This document shows, one piece after another, positions 18,140 to 26,684 of a stretch of DNA of 64,000 nucleotides. The stretch is from an uncultured Flavobacterium sp. Its GTDB lineage: Bacteria; Bacteroidota; Bacteroidia; Flavobacteriales; Flavobacteriaceae. Every line of letters starts with the position of its first letter. Positions within the stretch are counted from its first letter, which is position 1. Below the pieces are notes generated by a model, which was not told the DNA's origin, did not search any database, and saw only the letters and a list, made by a program, of their open reading frames with translations. The translations under genes were made by a program, and so were the position numbers. The stretch lies in contig CANROJ010000002.1 in the NCBI GenBank assembly GCA_947632215.1, positions 1 through 64,000 on the forward strand, read 5' to 3'.

Positions 18140-19459
18140 ATGAAAAAAATTTATTTTATTGGAAGTTTCCTCTTACTAACACTAAGTGGTTACGCCCAAA
18201 AGGTCGAATTCCAGCAATATACTCTGGATAATGGATTACATGTTATCTTGCATGAAGATAATACGGCTCCTGTTGTGGTTACTTCTGTTATGTATCATGT
18301 AGGTGCTAAGGATGAGCAACCAGATAGAACTGGTTTTGCTCACTTTTTCGAACATCTTTTGTTCGAAGGTACTCAGAACATTCCTCGTGGAGATTGGTTT
18401 AAAATTGTAACAAGTAATGGTGGTTCTAATAATGCTAATACTTCTGATGATAGAACTTATTATTATGAAATATTTCCATCGAACAATTTAGAATTGGCTC
18501 TTTGGATGGAAAGCGAGCGTTTAATGCACCCAATTATCAACCAAATTGGAGTGGATACTCAAAATGAAGTTGTAAAAGAAGAGAAACGTCTTAGAATGGA
18601 CAACCAACCTTATGGACAGATTTTTTCAGAGGTTAAGAAGAATCTTTTCACAAATCACCCTTATCGTTGGGCACCTATTGGTTCTATGGAGCACTTAGAC
18701 GCTGCTACTTTAGAGGAGTTTTTGGCTTTTAATAAGAAATTCTATATGCCTAATAACGCTGTTTTAGTGGTTGCTGGTGATTTTGATCCTGCACAAACTA
18801 AAAAATGGATCCAACAGTATTTTGGCAGCATCGAGAAAGGACAAGATCTAGAGCGAGAAAGTTTTGTGGAAGCTCCTATTACAGAACAAATAAATGCAGA
18901 ATATCAAGATCCAAATATTCAATTACCAATGGTTGTTGAAGCCTATCGTACTCCTTCGATGAAGGATAGAGATGCTAGGGTATTAGATATGATTTCTGTT
19001 TTATTATCTCAAGGTAAGAGTTCTCGACTGTATAAAAAAGTAGTTGATCAAAAGAAAATGGCATTAGAGATTGCTTCGTTTAATTTATCACAGGAAGATT
19101 ATGGAATGTATTTTATTTATGCTATTCCTATGCAAGGTTTTACCTCTGAGCAAGTGATAAATGAAATTGATGAAGAAATACAATTCTTACAGACAAATTT
19201 AATTAGTGACAGGGATTTTCAAAAGCTTCAGAATGTTATTGAAAACAGATATGTAAATGAGAACGCATCTTTAGAAGGCTTAGCAGAGAATCTTGCAAGC
19301 TTTTATCTTTTATACGGTAATGTTGATTTAATTAATACTAATATCGATATTTTCCGTAGCATAACTAAAGAAGAGATTCGCGAGGTTGCTAAAAAGTATT
19401 TGAACAAGAATCAGCGTTTGATTTTGGATTATGTTCCCGTGAAAGAATCAACGAATTAA
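18140..19459 (+). CDS. M16 family zinc metallopeptidase (active partner)
   Basis: This exported peptidase has 439 residues and a signal peptide (1-19, ending SGYAQ). The inverted zinc motif HxxEH is intact as HFFEH near residue 68 within FAHFFEHLLFEGTQN, and the distal glutamate lies in NEVVKEEKR. It belongs to the short processing-peptidase-like M16B group, which usually acts as a dimer with a catalytically inactive partner. The following gene encodes such a partner 21 bp downstream. The substrate is unknown, and the location is probably periplasmic. Confidence 0.92.
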   Translation: MKKIYFIGSFLLLTLSGYAQKVEFQQYTLDNGLHVILHEDNTAPVVVTSVMYHVGAKDEQPDRTGFAHFFEHLLFEGTQNIPRGDWFKIVTSNGGSNNANTSDDRTYYYEIFPSNNLELALWMESERLMHPIINQIGVDTQNEVVKEEKRLRMDNQPYGQIFSEVKKNLFTNHPYRWAPIGSMEHLDAATLEEFLAFNKKFYMPNNAVLVVAGDFDPAQTKKWIQQYFGSIEKGQDLERESFVEAPITEQINAEYQDPNIQLPMVVEAYRTPSMKDRDARVLDMISVLLSQGKSSRLYKKVVDQKKMALEIASFNLSQEDYGMYFIYAIPMQGFTSEQVINEIDEEIQFLQTNLISDRDFQKLQNVIENRYVNENASLEGLAENLASFYLLYGNVDLINTNIDIFRSITKEEIREVAKKYLNKNQRLILDYVPVKESTN

Positions 19460-19480
19460 AATTTGTAAACCTTATTTGAA

Positions 19481-21532
19481 ATGAAGAAAATATATATTTT
19501 TATAACAGCTGCTTTTTTGGCTGTATCAGGTGTAAATATGCATGGACAAGATCGTCCACAGCCAAAGGCTGGGGTGGCTCCAAGTGTGCATATTACTAAG
19601 CCAAAAAGTTTTGTGTTACCCAATGGTATGACTGTAATGCTTGTACCTAACGATAAGCTTCCAAGAATTTCATATAGCCTTACTATTGATAATCCATTAG
19701 TTTTAGAAGCAGATAAAGCGGGAGTCTCTAGTATATTATCGGCAATGTTAGGAGGTAATACTAAAGAAATGAACAAAGAACAGTACAACGAAGAGGTTGA
19801 CTTTTTGGGAGTTCGTATGGGATTTAGTTCTGCAGGGGCTTCTGCTTTTGGATTGTCCAAATACAATGCTGAGATTGTTAAGTTATTAAAACAAGGAGCA
19901 TTGGAGCCTGTTTTTACTCAAGAAGAATTTGATCAAGCTAAGGCTAAGCAAATTGAAGCTGAGAAAAGTATGGATAAAAGTGTTAGTGCTATTGCCTCAA
20001 GAGCTACCAATGCATTGTTGTACGGAAAAGACACTCCTGTGGGGGAATTTGCTACGCAAGAAACCTTAGCCAGTATCGAGTTGAGTGATGTGAAGGATTT
20101 CTATAATAAATATTTTACTCCAAATAATGCTTATTTAGTTGTTGTTGGAGATATGGATCTTAAAGAAACTGAGAAATTAATTAGAGATAATTTTGCTTCT
20201 TGGAATAAGAGCTCTACTACTTATACGTCTTATGATTTAGAGAAGAATGTTAAGGATACACAAATCGATTTTATCGATATGTCTAATGCTGTGCAAAGTG
20301 AAATATCTTTAGTTAATCAAGTAAGTCTAAAGATGAGTGATAAAGATTATTTTGCTGCATTATTAGCCAATCAAGTTTTAGGAGGCGGTGGTGAAGGTAG
20401 ATTATTTCTTAACCTAAGAGAAGCTCATGGTTGGACCTACGGAGCTTATTCTCGATTGAGCACATCTAGAAACTATCCTGGTAGATTTAGTGCTTCTGCA
20501 TCTGTACGTAATGTAGTTACAGATAGTGCTGTTACTGAGTTTATTAAAGAAATTGATTTGATGCGTAACACCCTTGTTTCACCTGAGGAATTAGCAATGG
20601 CTAAAGCCAAGTATGTTGGGAACTTTGTGATGGAAATCCAAAAACCAAGTACTATTGCGCGTTATGCATTATTTACAGCATTGTATAAGTTACCTAATAA
20701 TTTCTACGAAAATTATATTAAGAATATTGAAGCCGTTACAGCTGAAGATGTTCAAAAGGCTGCGCAAAAATATTTCTTAAGTGATAATATGCGTATAGTT
20801 ATTGTAGGAAAAGCTTCAGATGTTTTAGAAGGATTATCCTCTTTAAATTTACCTATAGAGTACTATAATACATTTGCCGATCCTACTCAAAAACCTTCTA
20901 CAGATGTTTCTGCACCCCAAGGTACTACTGTAAGTAGTGTTTTAAATAAGTACCTAAGTGCTATTGGAGGTGTTAGTGAGTTAGAAAAAGTTAAGAGTCT
21001 ATACACTCAAGCAAGTGCTTCAGTACAAGGTATGGAAATTGGTTTTGAATCAAAAATTATGTCTACAGGCTATTCTTCTGTTAGCCAAAGTATAGGACAA
21101 AATGTAGTTTCAAAAGTGGTTATTACACCTAATAAAGGGTATTCTTTAAATCAGGGAATTAGTACAGAATTAACCCAAGAGCAACTTTTAGAGGCCCAAA
21201 AAGAATCCTATCCATTTGTGGAGTTAACCTGGTTGGATAATGACCAGATAGTTTTAGGACAAGTCAAAGAAGTAGATGGTAAGAAATGCGTTGGATTACA
21301 AGTAGGTAACAGTGTGCATTATTATGATTTAGATTCTGGTTTAAAATATAGTATTGAGACAACTAATCCTTTAGATCCAAGTATGGTTAGTGTGGTTAAT
21401 CTTAGTGATTATAAACAAATCAAGGGGATTTTGTTTCCAATGATTCAAACCATTAATATGGGAATGGAAATACAAATTGTCACAAAAGATATTCAAGTGA
21501 ATGAAAATGTATCCCTAGAAGATTTTAATTAA
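19481..21532 (+). CDS. M16 family peptidase-like protein, inactive partner with C-terminal extension
   Basis: This 683-residue protein has a signal peptide (1-23) and an M16 fold over about 40-450, including the substrate-binding segment LREAHGWTYGAYSR. The HxxEH zinc motif is missing: the equivalent region reads LEADKAGVSSILSAML. It should therefore be the non-catalytic half of a heterodimer with the preceding gene product. Residues about 480-683 form an extra domain that looks beta-rich and lipoprotein-carrier-like (LolA-type fold is a guess). The gene ends at a hairpin overlapping the next gene's promoter. Confidence 0.88.
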   Translation: MKKIYIFITAAFLAVSGVNMHGQDRPQPKAGVAPSVHITKPKSFVLPNGMTVMLVPNDKLPRISYSLTIDNPLVLEADKAGVSSILSAMLGGNTKEMNKEQYNEEVDFLGVRMGFSSAGASAFGLSKYNAEIVKLLKQGALEPVFTQEEFDQAKAKQIEAEKSMDKSVSAIASRATNALLYGKDTPVGEFATQETLASIELSDVKDFYNKYFTPNNAYLVVVGDMDLKETEKLIRDNFASWNKSSTTYTSYDLEKNVKDTQIDFIDMSNAVQSEISLVNQVSLKMSDKDYFAALLANQVLGGGGEGRLFLNLREAHGWTYGAYSRLSTSRNYPGRFSASASVRNVVTDSAVTEFIKEIDLMRNTLVSPEELAMAKAKYVGNFVMEIQKPSTIARYALFTALYKLPNNFYENYIKNIEAVTAEDVQKAAQKYFLSDNMRIVIVGKASDVLEGLSSLNLPIEYYNTFADPTQKPSTDVSAPQGTTVSSVLNKYLSAIGGVSELEKVKSLYTQASASVQGMEIGFESKIMSTGYSSVSQSIGQNVVSKVVITPNKGYSLNQGISTELTQEQLLEAQKESYPFVELTWLDNDQIVLGQVKEVDGKKCVGLQVGNSVHYYDLDSGLKYSIETTNPLDPSMVSVVNLSDYKQIKGILFPMIQTINMGMEIQIVTKDIQVNENVSLEDFN

Positions 21533-21553
21533 TTAGGATTATTTAAATTTATA

Positions 21554-21589
21554 AGGGCAACTAAACTTTTTGTTGGTTGCCTTTTTTTA
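21554..21589 (+). terminator. terminator after the M16 pair
   Basis: GGGCAAC and its partner GTTGCC (with one bulged position) flank an 11-15-nt loop and are followed by seven T residues. The hairpin overlaps the -33 element of the next promoter, so the two transcripts abut. Confidence 0.75.
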
Positions 21590-21602
21590 ATTACTATCTT
21601 TG
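21573..21602 (+). promoter_or_regulatory. promoter of the HMA-domain lipoprotein gene
   Basis: TTG (21573-21575), exactly 19 bp, then TATCTTTG (21595-21602) is a perfect match to the Bacteroidetes consensus TTG-N19-TAnnTTTG. It rules out the track start at 21577, which lies inside it. Confidence 0.88.
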
Positions 21603-21633
21603 TGACTTTAAAGGAATTAATATTTATAAGGAT

Positions 21634-22002
21634 ATGAAAGTTGTTAAGTTTTTTGCTTTAGTTGCTTTTTCAGGTATAGTTTTAACTAGCTGCGAGCAAG
21701 GCACTAAAGCTACTAATGATAGTGAGGTTGTACAAGAAAAGCAAGAGGTAGCTCTATTACAACAAGCCACTTTTAATGTAGAAGGTATGACATGTGCTAT
21801 TGGGTGCGCGAACTTGATCCAAAGTAAACTAGCTGGATTACCTGGAGTGGAGCAAGCAGTGGTTGATTTCGATACTAAAACCGCTACGGTAATTTATCAA
21901 GAAGGTAAACAGACTCCGGAAGATTTTACTACAACGGTAGAGAAGATCGCCAATGGAATCTACCAAGTAAATGATATGCAGAGTCAACAATATTCTAATT
22001 AG
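21634..22002 (+). CDS. heavy-metal-associated (HMA) domain lipoprotein
   Basis: This 122-residue protein has a lipoprotein signal with lipobox VLTSC (Cys about residue 19) and an HMA ferredoxin-like domain over about 48-115. The metal-binding loop reads GMTCAIGC, so the cysteines are spaced CxxxC rather than the usual CxxC of CopZ-like proteins. This variant occurs in other Bacteroidetes proteins as far as I recall. It probably binds copper, zinc or another soft metal in the periplasm. The start was moved 57 bases downstream because the track start falls in the promoter. Confidence 0.88.
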   Translation: MKVVKFFALVAFSGIVLTSCEQGTKATNDSEVVQEKQEVALLQQATFNVEGMTCAIGCANLIQSKLAGLPGVEQAVVDFDTKTATVIYQEGKQTPEDFTTTVEKIANGIYQVNDMQSQQYSN

Positions 22003-22020
22003 TAGTAATTAGTTGAAACA

Positions 22021-22062
22021 AAAAAGCCAAAATAAATTTAATGAAATTTATTTTGGCTTTTT
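22021..22062. terminator. bidirectional terminator between HMA lipoprotein and gldD
   Basis: Two perfect 19-nt arms (AAAAAGCCAAAATAAATTT and complement) enclose the loop AATG. The right arm ends one base before the gldD stop codon. Confidence 0.9.
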
Positions 22063-22635
22063 TTATTTTTTCCATTCAAGGGTTTCTAGAATTGTAATCA
22101 TATCCTTGTGGAGATATTGCTTTGCCGGTAGAATTGAATCAAAGTTAGGGATGGTGTAGAAATATAGGGAAGCTACAAGGAAGTTTTTCGTACTATCGGT
22201 TGCGTAAAACTGTACGTTAGTAGCTGCATTTCCCTGAACATCGTATAACATCCCGCTAGTGTTAGTCTGAGGGTTTATATAGGGGTGTTCTAGAATTTGG
22301 TCCGCTTTTATAAAATGTTCATAAGTCAGCTTTTGAGCATCGCTCAGAAGTATATCTAAGTTATTGTCCACTGCTTTGTAATTCATGAAAATCGTAGCTT
22401 TCATTTGTGGATAGTATAACTCTAAAGAATGATTGTCTTTTTTACTTACTTGTGCCATATCATTTTTTTCAAAGCTAAACCCTAAAGTAGAATCATGGTA
22501 ACTTTTATATACCTGTTGTGGATATTCCAAAGCTAAGTAAGCTTGGGGTTTTGGTAAGGCATCTTTTTTACAAGAACTAACAAGAGTTACTAGGATTGCC
22601 AAAAATAGAAGTGGAAATATATTTTTTCTGTACAT
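22063..22635 (-). CDS. gldD: gliding motility lipoprotein GldD
   Basis: GldD is an inner-membrane or periplasmic lipoprotein needed for gliding and type IX secretion in Flavobacterium johnsoniae. The 190-residue protein has a signal peptide with lipobox VSSC, then the family pattern (PKPQAYLALEYP, FSFEKND, and a C-terminal HKDMITILETLEW). I chose the ATG at 22635; the track start would extend 52 bp into ssb. The usual neighbour gldE is absent: ssb ends 19 bp upstream instead. The family call rests on my recognition of the sequence plus context. Confidence 0.85.
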   Translation of the reverse strand: MYRKNIFPLLFLAILVTLVSSCKKDALPKPQAYLALEYPQQVYKSYHDSTLGFSFEKNDMAQVSKKDNHSLELYYPQMKATIFMNYKAVDNNLDILLSDAQKLTYEHFIKADQILEHPYINPQTNTSGMLYDVQGNAATNVQFYATDSTKNFLVASLYFYTIPNFDSILPAKQYLHKDMITILETLEWKK

Positions 22636-22654
22636 GATTTTTATCGATAGGAAA

Positions 22655-23098
22655 TTAAAAAGGCAAGGTGTCTTCATTTTCCACGTTAGGAACTTGAAAG
22701 TTATCAATCTTTTGTTGTTTAATTTGCTGTGTAGATAAAGTAGTATTTGTTTTATCCTGATTCTTTACTTTTAAGAATTTAAAATCGCTGACAATTACCT
22801 CGTAGACCATTTGCTGTTGGCCTTGTTCATTAACCCATTGAGTAGTTTTAACCTTTCCCTCTACGTAAATACGGTCCCCAGTGGATAAATATTTTTCACA
22901 AAGTTCTGCTTGCTTATTTTTTACAACTAAATTATGCCACTGAGTAGTTGTTACTTTTTGTTGGGTTTTTTTAGAAATATAGCTTTCGTTGGTAGCTAAA
23001 GGGAAGCGTGCAATACAATTTCCATCCTCAAAGTAGTGAATTTTCACTTGGTCTCCAAGTTGGCCAATCAACATTATTTTATTTAAATTACTCTGCAT
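22655..23098 (-). CDS. ssb: single-stranded DNA-binding protein
   Basis: SSB coats single-stranded DNA in replication and repair. The 147-residue protein has an OB fold over about 1-108 (NKIMLIGQLGD, TTTQWHNLVV, GDRIYVEGKVKT), a Gln-rich flexible linker, and an acidic tail ending DTLPF that matches the conserved partner-binding tip (consensus DDDIPF). It lies in the mutY-ssb-gldD run, 11 bp after mutY. It may be a second SSB rather than the replicative one; the sequence does not settle that. Confidence 0.93.
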   Translation of the reverse strand: MQSNLNKIMLIGQLGDQVKIHYFEDGNCIARFPLATNESYISKKTQQKVTTTQWHNLVVKNKQAELCEKYLSTGDRIYVEGKVKTTQWVNEQGQQQMVYEVIVSDFKFLKVKNQDKTNTTLSTQQIKQQKIDNFQVPNVENEDTLPF

Positions 23099-23109
23099 AA
23101 ATCAGGTGT

Positions 23110-24147
23110 TTATTCCTTTGAATAGGAGTCAATAAAGTTATGAATAACAATAGGAAAAGCAAAATTATTTAAATCTTTCCATGATGTGTGTGTTTGAAGT
23201 GCATTGGTTATATCTACTATCCAAAAATTGATATGTAGTTTTTGATGGGAAAGAATGTGCTGAACAGGGCTCGGAGTCATTAAAGTTATTTTGCTGGCCT
23301 TGAAATGTTTGAAGCTCTCTTGTAGAACTGTCTTTATATCTACGTGGGTATCTTCAAAACGATCTATACATGGAAATTGATATAATTTTTGCCAAATGTC
23401 TTTTTCTAATCTTTGTTCAATTATAGTGTTTTTTTGTGGATCTTGAAAAATAATATAGTCAATATACCTATTTCTAACTTTAGTTTTCTTAAGTTTGACA
23501 GGGAGTTTGCTGACCATATTAGTCTGCAGAGCCACACAAGAAGAATTGAAAACGCAACTTTGACATAACGGAAGTTTTGGGGTACATTGTATAGCACCAA
23601 AATCCATGATAGCTTGGTTAAATGTGGCAGGATGATCCTTTGGTATTAAACTTTGTGCGAGTTCTTGAAATTCTTTTTTAGCAGTATGACTAGAGATATC
23701 TGTAGTGATGCCAAAAACTCTTGACAAGACTCTGTAGACGTTTCCATCTAAAACTGCTACTTGTTCATTAAATGCAATGGAAGCTATAGCTGCTGCAGTA
23801 TAAGGGCCAACTCCTTTTAGTAATAATAGATCTTTATAATTATTAGGAAATACTCCATTGAGTTCAAAGGCAATTAATTTTGCAGTGGTATGTAAATTGC
23901 GTGCTCTGCTATAGTATCCAAGACCTTGCCATAATCTAAGGACTTGATCCTCTTTTGCATGCGCTAGATCAAAAATTGTTGGAAAAGCATTCAAAAATGA
24001 CAAATAATAGGGTAATCCTTGAGCAACTTTAGTTTGTTGTAGGATGATTTCTGAAAGCCAAATGGCGTAAGGATTGTTTGTTTCACGCCATGGTAAACTA
24101 CGTTTGTTTTGTAAATACCAAGTAGTGAGTTTGTTAGAAAATGTCAT
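23110..24147 (-). CDS. mutY: A/G-specific adenine DNA glycosylase
   Basis: MutY removes adenine mispaired with 8-oxoguanine. The 345-residue protein has the catalytic Glu in LSEIILQQT, the helix-hairpin-helix LLKGVGPYTAAAIASIAF with the following catalytic Asp (VLDGNVYRVL), the [4Fe-4S] cysteines in CTPKLPLCQSCVFNSSC, and a C-terminal NUDIX-like 8-oxoG recognition domain. I use ATG 24147; the track start at 24168 is TTG. Divergent from HU. First gene of mutY-ssb-gldD. Confidence 0.95.
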   Translation of the reverse strand: MTFSNKLTTWYLQNKRSLPWRETNNPYAIWLSEIILQQTKVAQGLPYYLSFLNAFPTIFDLAHAKEDQVLRLWQGLGYYSRARNLHTTAKLIAFELNGVFPNNYKDLLLLKGVGPYTAAAIASIAFNEQVAVLDGNVYRVLSRVFGITTDISSHTAKKEFQELAQSLIPKDHPATFNQAIMDFGAIQCTPKLPLCQSCVFNSSCVALQTNMVSKLPVKLKKTKVRNRYIDYIIFQDPQKNTIIEQRLEKDIWQKLYQFPCIDRFEDTHVDIKTVLQESFKHFKASKITLMTPSPVQHILSHQKLHINFWIVDITNALQTHTSWKDLNNFAFPIVIHNFIDSYSKE

Positions 24148-24207
24148 AGCAAAAAGTATAGGTTGCAAACTTAAAACTTTATATATTTAAATTTTAATCG
24201 ATTAAGG

Positions 24208-24239
24208 TTGAATTATTGGATTATAAATTAATATATTTG
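24208..24239 (+). promoter_or_regulatory. probable promoter of the HU gene
   Basis: TATATTTG (24232-24239) fits TAnnTTTG. A TTG at 24208-24210 is 21 bp upstream, two bases longer than the ideal spacing. The transcript leader would be about 40 nt. Confidence 0.62.
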
Positions 24240-24285
24240 CACACTCTAAAAATTTCGACAACAACAAAATAATTTATATCTAAAA

Positions 24286-24582
24286 ATGACGAAAGCAGAC
24301 ATTGTAGCAAAAATTTCGGAGAAATTGGGGCTTGAGAAAGGTGACGTACAGGCGACAGTTGAATCTTTTATGGATGAAGTAAAAGCCTCTTTAGAAACTG
24401 GGGAAAATGTTTATTTAAGAGGTTTTGGAAGCTTTATAATTAAAACTAGAGCTGAAAAAACTGGAAGAAACATTTCTAAGAACACGACTATTAGAATTCC
24501 AGCTCATAATATCCCAGCTTTCAAACCTGCTAAGGTGTTTGTAGAAGGCGTTAAGTCAAACACAGAAGTAAAAGTAAAATAA
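24286..24582 (+). CDS. HU/IHF-family DNA-binding protein
   Basis: HU is an abundant nucleoid protein that bends DNA as a dimer. The 98-residue protein has the dimerisation helices (TKADIVAKISEKLGLEKGDV), the family motif RGFGSF, and the DNA-inserting arm with its apical proline in RIPAHNIPAF. Length and motifs match HU rather than the longer Bacteroidetes HU-like proteins. A tiny basic ribosomal-like gene follows after 27 bp and then the RNase G gene. Confidence 0.95.
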   Translation: MTKADIVAKISEKLGLEKGDVQATVESFMDEVKASLETGENVYLRGFGSFIIKTRAEKTGRNISKNTTIRIPAHNIPAFKPAKVFVEGVKSNTEVKVK

Positions 24583-24609
24583 TTTATTAATCTCTAAATT
24601 ACACACATT

Positions 24610-24702
24610 ATGCCAAGTGGTAAAAAAAGAAAAAGACATAAGGTAGCTACGCACAAACGTAAAAAAAGAGCTAGAGCTAACCGTCACAAAAAGAAGAAGT
24701 AG
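24610..24702 (+). CDS. 30-residue very basic protein, possible small ribosomal protein
   Basis: This short gene is absent from the ORF track. It encodes MPSGKKRKRHKVATHKRKKR and ten more residues ending HKKKK: 30 residues, more than half Lys/Arg/His. The same kind of tiny protein is familiar from other Bacteroidetes next to HU and RNase G genes. Its composition suggests it binds rRNA in the ribosome, like bTHX, but I cannot prove the identity from sequence alone. It has a clean ATG and a terminator overlapping its stop codon. Confidence 0.82.
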   Translation: MPSGKKRKRHKVATHKRKKRARANRHKKKK

Positions 24703-24769
24703 TTTTAAACTACTTTTTTCTTTTAGAAGGAAAACTAAAAGACTTATCCTTAAGGATAGGTCTTTCAGG
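24697..24769 (+). terminator. tandem terminators after HU and small basic gene
   Basis: The first hairpin AAGTAG / CTACTT followed by TTTT overlaps the stop codon of the 30-residue gene. A second (GACTTATCC TTAA GGATAGGTC, one G-U pair, then TTT) lies 20 bases later. Together they should separate the abundant HU transcript from the RNase G gene. Confidence 0.75.
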
Positions 24770-24860
24770 TTATATACCTGTTTAATTAATGTTTAATCCA
24801 TCTATACAAACTTATTTTTCAATACTTTATGTATTTTATAATGAATGAGTATGGATAAAA

Positions 24861-26426
24861 ATGTACAGTGTGAATAAAGAGCTAATTATTAGGTCGAGTT
24901 CTGAAACAGTAGATTTTGCCTTATTAAAAGATGGAAAACTAATTGAACTTCATAAGGAAAGAGAAGATAATGAAGAGGCAGGATTTCAAGTAGGTGATAT
25001 TTTTATTGCTAAGATTAGAAAACCTGTTGCTGGTCTAAACGCTGCATTCGTGCATGTGGGATTTGAAAAAGATGCTTTTTTGCATTACCATGATCTAGGA
25101 CCAAATCTAAAAACTTTATTGAAGTTCAGTAAACTTGTAAGCGGAGGAAAATTAAAGGAATATTCCTTAAAAAATTTCGTTTTTGAAGAAGAGATAGATA
25201 AAGATGGTGTGATAACCGATGTGTTAAGCGCTAATCAATCTTTATTGGTTCAAATTGTAAAGGAACCAATTTCGACTAAAGGACCTAGAATAAGTTCAGA
25301 GTTATCTATAGCTGGACGTTATGTTGTTTTAGTGCCTTTTTCTAATAGGGTGTCAATCTCCCAAAAAATAGAATCAAAAGAAGAAAAGGAACGTTTAAAA
25401 AAATTAGTGCAATCTATCAAACCTAAGGGTTTTGGTGTAATTGTACGTACCGTTGCAGAAGATATGAAGGTTGCTGATATCGAAAGAGATTTAGAAAACT
25501 TGATGTCTAAATGGAATGCAATGTGTAAAAAATTAGTAACAGCTCATCATCCTTCCAAAGTATTAGGAGAAGTTAATAAAGCCTCTTCTATACTACGAGA
25601 TGTATTTAATGATACGTTCACTGGTATTATTACTGATGATGAAGATATGTTCTACAACACGAAGGACTATTTGCAAGAGATTGCTCCTTCAAAAGTTTCT
25701 ATAGTAAAACACTATCAATCCAAGGAAGTACCTATTTTCGAAAAGTACAATATTGAACGTCAGATCAAGACGTCTTTTGGGAAAACGGTTTCAATGAGTA
25801 AAGGAGCTTACTTAATTATTGAACATACCGAGGCATTACACGTGATTGATGTGAATAGTGGAAACAGATCAAACAAAGCTCAAAGTCAGGAGGATACTGC
25901 CTTGGAAGTGAATTTGATTGCAGCAGCGGAAATCGCTAGGCAGTTGCGTTTACGTGATATGGGAGGTATTATAGTAGTTGATTTTATTGATATGGGTAAT
26001 CCAGAGAATAGAAAGACACTTTATGATTTCTTGAAAGAAGAGATGAGTGATGATAAAGCAAAACACAAAATCTTGCCACCTAGTAAGTTTGGGTTAATTC
26101 AAATTACAAGGCAAAGGGTTCGTCCTGAGGTTAATATAGAAACAAGAGAAGAAGATCCAAACGAACATGGTGAAATTGAAGCTCCTATTCTTGTAGTTGA
26201 CAAAATAAAGGCTGACCTTGAAAGTATTATTACAAAAGATAGATCTGTAAAGATTATCTTAAATGCGCACCCGTTCGTAGCTGCGTATTTAAAACAGGGG
26301 TTCCCATCGATACGTCATAATTGGTTTTGGGAATTTCGCAAGTGGATTAAAATTGTTCCGCGTGACGCTTACACGTACCTAGAATACCATTTCTTTGATG
26401 ATAAAGGAAAGGAAGTTTCAGAATAA
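24861..26426 (+). CDS. rng: ribonuclease E/G family endoribonuclease
   Basis: This endoribonuclease acts on single-stranded RNA in rRNA maturation and mRNA decay. The 521-residue protein has an S1-type RNA-binding domain (about 35-130, with a long internal insertion), a 5' sensor/RNase H-like region and the DNase-like catalytic site with DVNSG and DFIDMG supplying the Mg-binding aspartates. The zinc-link CPxCxG of Escherichia coli RNase E/G is missing: after ITRQRVRPEV the sequence is Glu/Pro/Asn-rich and has no cysteine pair. Tetramer formation, if any, must use something else. This seems usual in the phylum. Confidence 0.93.
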   Translation: MYSVNKELIIRSSSETVDFALLKDGKLIELHKEREDNEEAGFQVGDIFIAKIRKPVAGLNAAFVHVGFEKDAFLHYHDLGPNLKTLLKFSKLVSGGKLKEYSLKNFVFEEEIDKDGVITDVLSANQSLLVQIVKEPISTKGPRISSELSIAGRYVVLVPFSNRVSISQKIESKEEKERLKKLVQSIKPKGFGVIVRTVAEDMKVADIERDLENLMSKWNAMCKKLVTAHHPSKVLGEVNKASSILRDVFNDTFTGIITDDEDMFYNTKDYLQEIAPSKVSIVKHYQSKEVPIFEKYNIERQIKTSFGKTVSMSKGAYLIIEHTEALHVIDVNSGNRSNKAQSQEDTALEVNLIAAAEIARQLRLRDMGGIIVVDFIDMGNPENRKTLYDFLKEEMSDDKAKHKILPPSKFGLIQITRQRVRPEVNIETREEDPNEHGEIEAPILVVDKIKADLESIITKDRSVKIILNAHPFVAAYLKQGFPSIRHNWFWEFRKWIKIVPRDAYTYLEYHFFDDKGKEVSE

Positions 26427-26430
26427 AATA

Positions 26431-26465
26431 AAAACCGTTTACTTTAATAGTAAGCGGTTTTTTTG
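26431..26465 (+). terminator. intrinsic terminator after rng
   Basis: AAAACCGTTTACT and AGTAAGCGGTTTT (one G-T pair) surround the loop TTAAT and are followed by a T-run. Confidence 0.9.
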
Positions 26466-26684
26466 TTCTACTATGCCGCAATACTTTTACTTGGTAAGCC
26501 TTAAAGACTGTGTTGCCTTAAGGTATATTACCCTTAGGCTGATTTGAGGTGTCAAGTGAAATTTTAACTTTAGTAGTAGGGATTTCTTTAGTTTGCTGCA
26601 AAGGATCTTAAAGTCTAGTAGACTTCTATAAGATTGGGGATAAAGTATAAAGAACCATACTAATGGGCATTTAATTTGTATAGA

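Noticed and set aside
26520-26613. Possible gene remnant on the minus strand between rng and tadA
   Set aside because: About 29 codons read through without a stop, but there is no start codon, no motif and no length to support a gene.
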